64,000 bases of DNA, from contig JBLWWH010000005.1 of the NCBI GenBank assembly GCA_048268105.1, positions 109,194-173,193 on the forward strand. The letters run 5' to 3'. Made by a program: the position numbers and the translations under genes. A model generated the notes under the pieces. The model saw nothing but the letters and a program-made list of their open reading frames with translations, searched no databases and had not been told where the DNA came from. The stretch comes from Profundicola sp048268105 (lineage in GTDB: Bacteria > Bacteroidota > Bacteroidia > Flavobacteriales > Weeksellaceae). Below are positions 61,218-64,000 of the stretch, piece by piece; within the stretch, counting starts at the first letter, position 1; each line of letters starts with the position of its first letter.

Positions 61218-62126
61218 TTAGAATAGTCCTTCTGTACTTAGGTATCTTTCTCCGGTATCGTAATTTAATCCTACGACTACTTTATCACCAATTTCAGGTA
61301 ATTTTTCTGCAATGGCAGCCAAGGTAGCACCCGAAGAGATTCCTCCTAAAATACCTTCTTGTTTAGCTGCTTTTCTTGTAAAGTCAAACGCTTCTTCTTT
61401 ACTGATTTGAATAGCTCCATCTAATAAATCAGTTTTAAGATTTTTTGGGATAAAACCAGCTCCAATTCCTTGAATGGCATGTCCGCCAGGCTCTCCTCCA
61501 CTGATTACTGGTGAATCCGTTGGCTCTACAGCGAAAACCTTAAGCTGTGGAAATTTTTCCTTTAAAACTTTAGCAATAGCTGAAATATGTCCACCTGTTC
61601 CAACTCCAGTAATTAAATAATCGATTCCATTCGGGAAATCTTCTAATAATTCTTGGGCTGTATTTTCTAAGTGAGCAGTTATATTGGATGGATTATCGAA
61701 CTGTGAAGGCATCCAAGCTTTTGAATCGTTTTGGGTTAACTCTGTTGCTTTTTCTATGGCTGCTTTCATTCCACCTTCTTTAGGTGTTAAAACAAACTCA
61801 GCACCATAAGAAGCCATAAGTTTACGTCTCTCGATCGACATAGATTCCGGCATTACTAGAATAAGTTTATAACCTTTAACTGCAGCAACCATAGAAAGCC
61901 CTACTCCCGTATTACCACTGGTTGGCTCTATAATTACGCTACCTTCAGTTAGTTTACCTGCTTTTTCGGCATCTTCTACCATTTGTAGAGCGATACGATC
62001 TTTAAGACTACCGCCCGGATTGCTTTTTTCTAATTTGATGAAAACATTTGAATTATCTCCAAATAGTTTTTGAATTTTTACCACGGGTGTTTTTCCTATG
62101 GTTTCTAGTATATTATTGTATATCAT
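61218..62126 (-). CDS. cysK: Cysteine synthase (O-acetylserine sulfhydrylase)
   Basis: A 302-residue PLP enzyme making cysteine from O-acetylserine and sulfide. PLP lysine is Lys42 in 'NPGGSLKDRIA', the substrate loop is 'PTSGNTGVGL' (about 68-77), the phosphate-binding loop is 'TGVGTGGHISA' and the C-terminal 'TGERYLST' fits CysK more than CysM. Length is normal. The upstream serine acetyltransferase gene overlaps it by four bases, so the enzymes that make and use O-acetylserine are co-transcribed and possibly form the cysteine synthase complex. Confidence 0.93.
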   Translation of the reverse strand: MIYNNILETIGKTPVVKIQKLFGDNSNVFIKLEKSNPGGSLKDRIALQMVEDAEKAGKLTEGSVIIEPTSGNTGVGLSMVAAVKGYKLILVMPESMSIERRKLMASYGAEFVLTPKEGGMKAAIEKATELTQNDSKAWMPSQFDNPSNITAHLENTAQELLEDFPNGIDYLITGVGTGGHISAIAKVLKEKFPQLKVFAVEPTDSPVISGGEPGGHAIQGIGAGFIPKNLKTDLLDGAIQISKEEAFDFTRKAAKQEGILGGISSGATLAAIAEKLPEIGDKVVVGLNYDTGERYLSTEGLF

Positions 62127-62947
62127 ATGACAAAATTTATAGGTTGATTATCTGTATTAATTTTTTTGACTTGGGTTTCTGACTTGGTATAAACCAATGA
62201 ATAAGGCTCTACGGATCTGGTTAAAAATACGTTACCTCCTATCACAGAATGATTTCCTACGATGGTGTCTCCGCCTAATATGGTTGCATTGGCATAGATT
62301 ACTACACCATCCTCAATGGTCGGATGTCGCTTGGTGTCCTGCAAAGTTTTATCAACTTGCATGGCACCTAAAGTCACTCCTTGGTAGATATTGACATGCT
62401 TACCAATCTTACAAGTCTCACCAATCACCACGCCTGTACCATGATCAATAAGAACAGGAACGCCAATTTCTGCTCCAGGATGAATATCGATGCCGGTTTT
62501 GCTGTGCGCATATTCGGTTAACATTCTTGGAACATATTTAATTTTTAAAGCTATATGAATTAAGTTTGCTACGCGATAAATACAAATGGCATAAAATCCT
62601 GGATAGGTATGTATTACCTCTCCCATGCAATCCGCCGCCGGATCATTATTATATAGTTCTTCGGCATCTTGACTCAAATCCTGATGCAACTGAGATAAAT
62701 TAGAATAAAATAGGTCTGTCAATTTCTTGGCTTGCTCATCTTCTACTTTAGCTTCAATCAGCAAGTTTCTAAAATCTGCACGACTTTCTTTTAAACTTTG
62801 AATAATCTCACGCTCAGCTGGTTCTTTTAGCGGAAATAAAATATTTAATAACTTATCTACCCAAGAACTTAGATTTTCCCTTTTGGGCACATGTTCATAT
62901 TCATCTTTGTAGTTGGAACGAATATTAGCCGCTATTTCTTGAAACAT
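62123..62947 (-). CDS. epsC: Serine O-acetyltransferase EpsC
   Basis: A 274-residue acyltransferase that makes O-acetylserine from serine and acetyl-CoA. The C-terminal half (about 150-260) is a left-handed beta-helix of hexapeptide repeats: 'SKTGIDIHPGAEIG', 'HGTGVVIGETCKIG', 'VNIYQGVTLGA', 'DGVVIYANATILGG'. The catalytic His pair falls in 'IDHGTGV' and the nearby hexapeptide region. The long helical N-terminus (about 1-140) is typical of EpsC rather than short CysE. The C-terminal '..NFVI' ends in Ile, as needed to insert into CysK in the cysteine synthase complex. It is the first gene of the operon with cysK. Confidence 0.92.
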   Translation of the reverse strand: MFQEIAANIRSNYKDEYEHVPKRENLSSWVDKLLNILFPLKEPAEREIIQSLKESRADFRNLLIEAKVEDEQAKKLTDLFYSNLSQLHQDLSQDAEELYNNDPAADCMGEVIHTYPGFYAICIYRVANLIHIALKIKYVPRMLTEYAHSKTGIDIHPGAEIGVPVLIDHGTGVVIGETCKIGKHVNIYQGVTLGAMQVDKTLQDTKRHPTIEDGVVIYANATILGGDTIVGNHSVIGGNVFLTRSVEPYSLVYTKSETQVKKINTDNQPINFVI

Positions 62948-63384
62948 ATGGATTTGTTGAGCCTTATTTGTAACAAATTAAGTACCAAAATGTTAAAATT
63001 AGGTGTAAAATCATGAGATAAAATTTCTTGAAGGCACATCAATTATTTCTATATGACTTGATTCTGACCTTTAAAAATCATCAAACAAAGCTGATAGATA
63101 AGGATTACAACATGATTTAAAGACTTATAATCAGTCGACTTTTCGTAAACTATCAATGTTACGTTTGTAGACATAAACCTAATGCTTCTATCTTGAACTT
63201 AATGAAAATTTAATATGAAAATAAATCAAGCTACTCTTATCAGCTTGTCAGCTAAAAAGTATTTTTATCTGGATTGTCCATGGAAGATTAGAAAAACTCA
63301 AAAGTTGAATAACCATATCCCAACTATGAAATCAATTAACCTTTAAAATCATAGTTAGAGAATACTTCTGTGTTTAATATATTT
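62948..63384. other. Intergenic stretch before epsC
   Basis: 437 AT-rich bases lie between the epsC start and the MscS fragment. The only ORF seen (63215-63346, 43 codons) has no support. No clear promoter, riboswitch or repeat was recognised. Confidence 0.4.
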
Positions 63385-64000
63385 TTAGGCTAAACTTTCT
63401 TCTTCTTTTTTCATAATCAATGTACGATGTGGGAACGGAGTTTCTATACCTTCTTTATCAAATCGTTTTTTAATACTTTCCAAAAGGTCACATTTCATCA
63501 CAAAACCATCGCTATAGTTTCTGGCCCATGTCCACGCCTTAATGGAAATCGATGAATCATCTAAACTCACCACCCTAACCTTTACTACATCTTCTTTGTT
63601 TACTTTTTCTATATGAGATCTATTGTCTAGGATAAGCGGATGATTCTCGCACTCTTCTTGGATGATGCTTTTCGCTAAATCAATATCACTATCATAAGAA
63701 ATTCCAATCACAATCCATTCACAGCCTATACTGCCGTTTAAATCAAAATTGATTAATTTTTCTTTATTAATGATGGCATTGGGGATGACAATCATGCGAT
63801 TTTGATAGTTTTTAATCACGGTATGTCTTAACGTTATATCCGTCACCGTACAAATCATGGTTTCATCGATTTTAATGATATCGTTCACCTTAAATGGCTT
63901 AAAAACAATAATAAATAAACCAACAAAAAGTTGTGCAAAACTGATGAAAATTGCTACAAAAACAAGGGAAAGTCTACGCTTTTATCTAAACCTAATTTTA
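63385..64000 (-). pseudogene. MscS family mechanosensitive channel, frame-broken, cut by the window edge
   Basis: The longest ORF (167 residues, start GTG at 63888) covers the cytoplasmic beta domain and C-terminal domain of an MscS channel: 'CTVTDITLRHTVIKNYQNR', 'VIPNAIINKEKLINFDL', 'KAWTWARNYSDGFVMKCDLL' and 'GIETPFPHRTLIM'. The same frame upstream reads 'VAIFISFAQLFVGLFIIVFK', the pore-lining helix region, but no start codon is available and a stop lies near 63980. Another frame then reads 'LGLDKSVDFPLFL', the normal segment before the pore helix. So a frameshift lies near 63955-63975, and the helix is also shorter than usual. The 5' part is outside the window. Confidence 0.6.

Noticed and set aside
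63215..63346. 43-codon ORF between the MscS fragment and epsC
   Set aside because: No recognisable motif, no ribosome-binding site or promoter seen, and ORFs of this length are expected by chance in AT-rich DNA.
1..64000. CRISPR arrays, transposases, tRNA and rRNA genes
   Set aside because: None was found by reading both strands; no regular spaced repeats, DDE transposase motifs or tRNA arms were seen.

Overview
The window is low-GC (roughly one third G+C by eye), densely coded chromosomal DNA of a Bacteroidota bacterium, most probably class Flavobacteriia, order Flavobacteriales. The evidence is family content (TamB, DUF4294, DUF5683, WbqC, START-like, DUF493 and Bacteroidota-type LepB proteins, a type IX secretion C-terminal signal), promoters of the TTG-N19/21-TAnnTTTG type, near absence of Shine-Dalgarno sequences, lipoproteins cut at SC/SSC lipoboxes, and a flavo-1-like structured element. 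I do not name a genus. No rRNA, tRNA, CRISPR array, prophage or transposase was seen.

Layout. 0-11 kb is an accessory-looking stretch: two unrecognised proteins, an exported serine hydrolase, a CxxCH lipoprotein, a decayed type IX cargo gene, a two-repeat MliC-like lipoprotein, AraC/pirin/YceI genes, a second decayed lipoprotein gene, DUF4294 and an M42 peptidase. 11-23.8 kb holds glmM, a transaldolase-like gene, tandem PPK2 genes, an acyl-CoA dehydrogenase, rdgB, envelope lipoproteins, a TolC protein, tsaB, an aromatic amino acid hydroxylase and an AsnC/Lrp regulator. 23.9-34 kb has tamB, tsaD, rsmE, DUF493, recQ, fmt and an HU gene. 34-38 kb holds a SatD-like/DUF3307 pair behind three evenly spaced palindromes, then pdxH, yqgE, a class IV aminotransferase-fold protein lacking the expected lysine, and a START-like protein. 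38-43 kb has upp, prfC and an SDR/iron-type ABC transporter operon. 43.3-50 kb is a housekeeping run parA-parB-DUF5683-dapB-lepB-wbqC-subtilase. 50-64 kb has NUDIX and PlsC genes, a porin, an exported-protein gene broken by one stop codon, a TetR/AarF/SDR cluster, a Gre-like factor, ettA, cysK-epsC and a frame-broken MscS gene at the right edge.

How it fits together. tsaB and tsaD serve the t6A tRNA modification, epsC-cysK form a cysteine operon, and parAB with HU are chromosome-maintenance genes. tamB, lepB, the OmpA lipoprotein, TolC and the porin serve the cell envelope. Four frame-disrupted genes, all for exported or membrane proteins, sit in otherwise intact sequence and suggest loss of surface functions.

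The observations I would check first are the SatD-like/DUF3307 module with three TATTAC-N8-GTAATA boxes, the perfect 17-bp inverted repeat that encloses a start codon at 52.8 kb, and the aminotransferase-fold protein without its PLP lysine.
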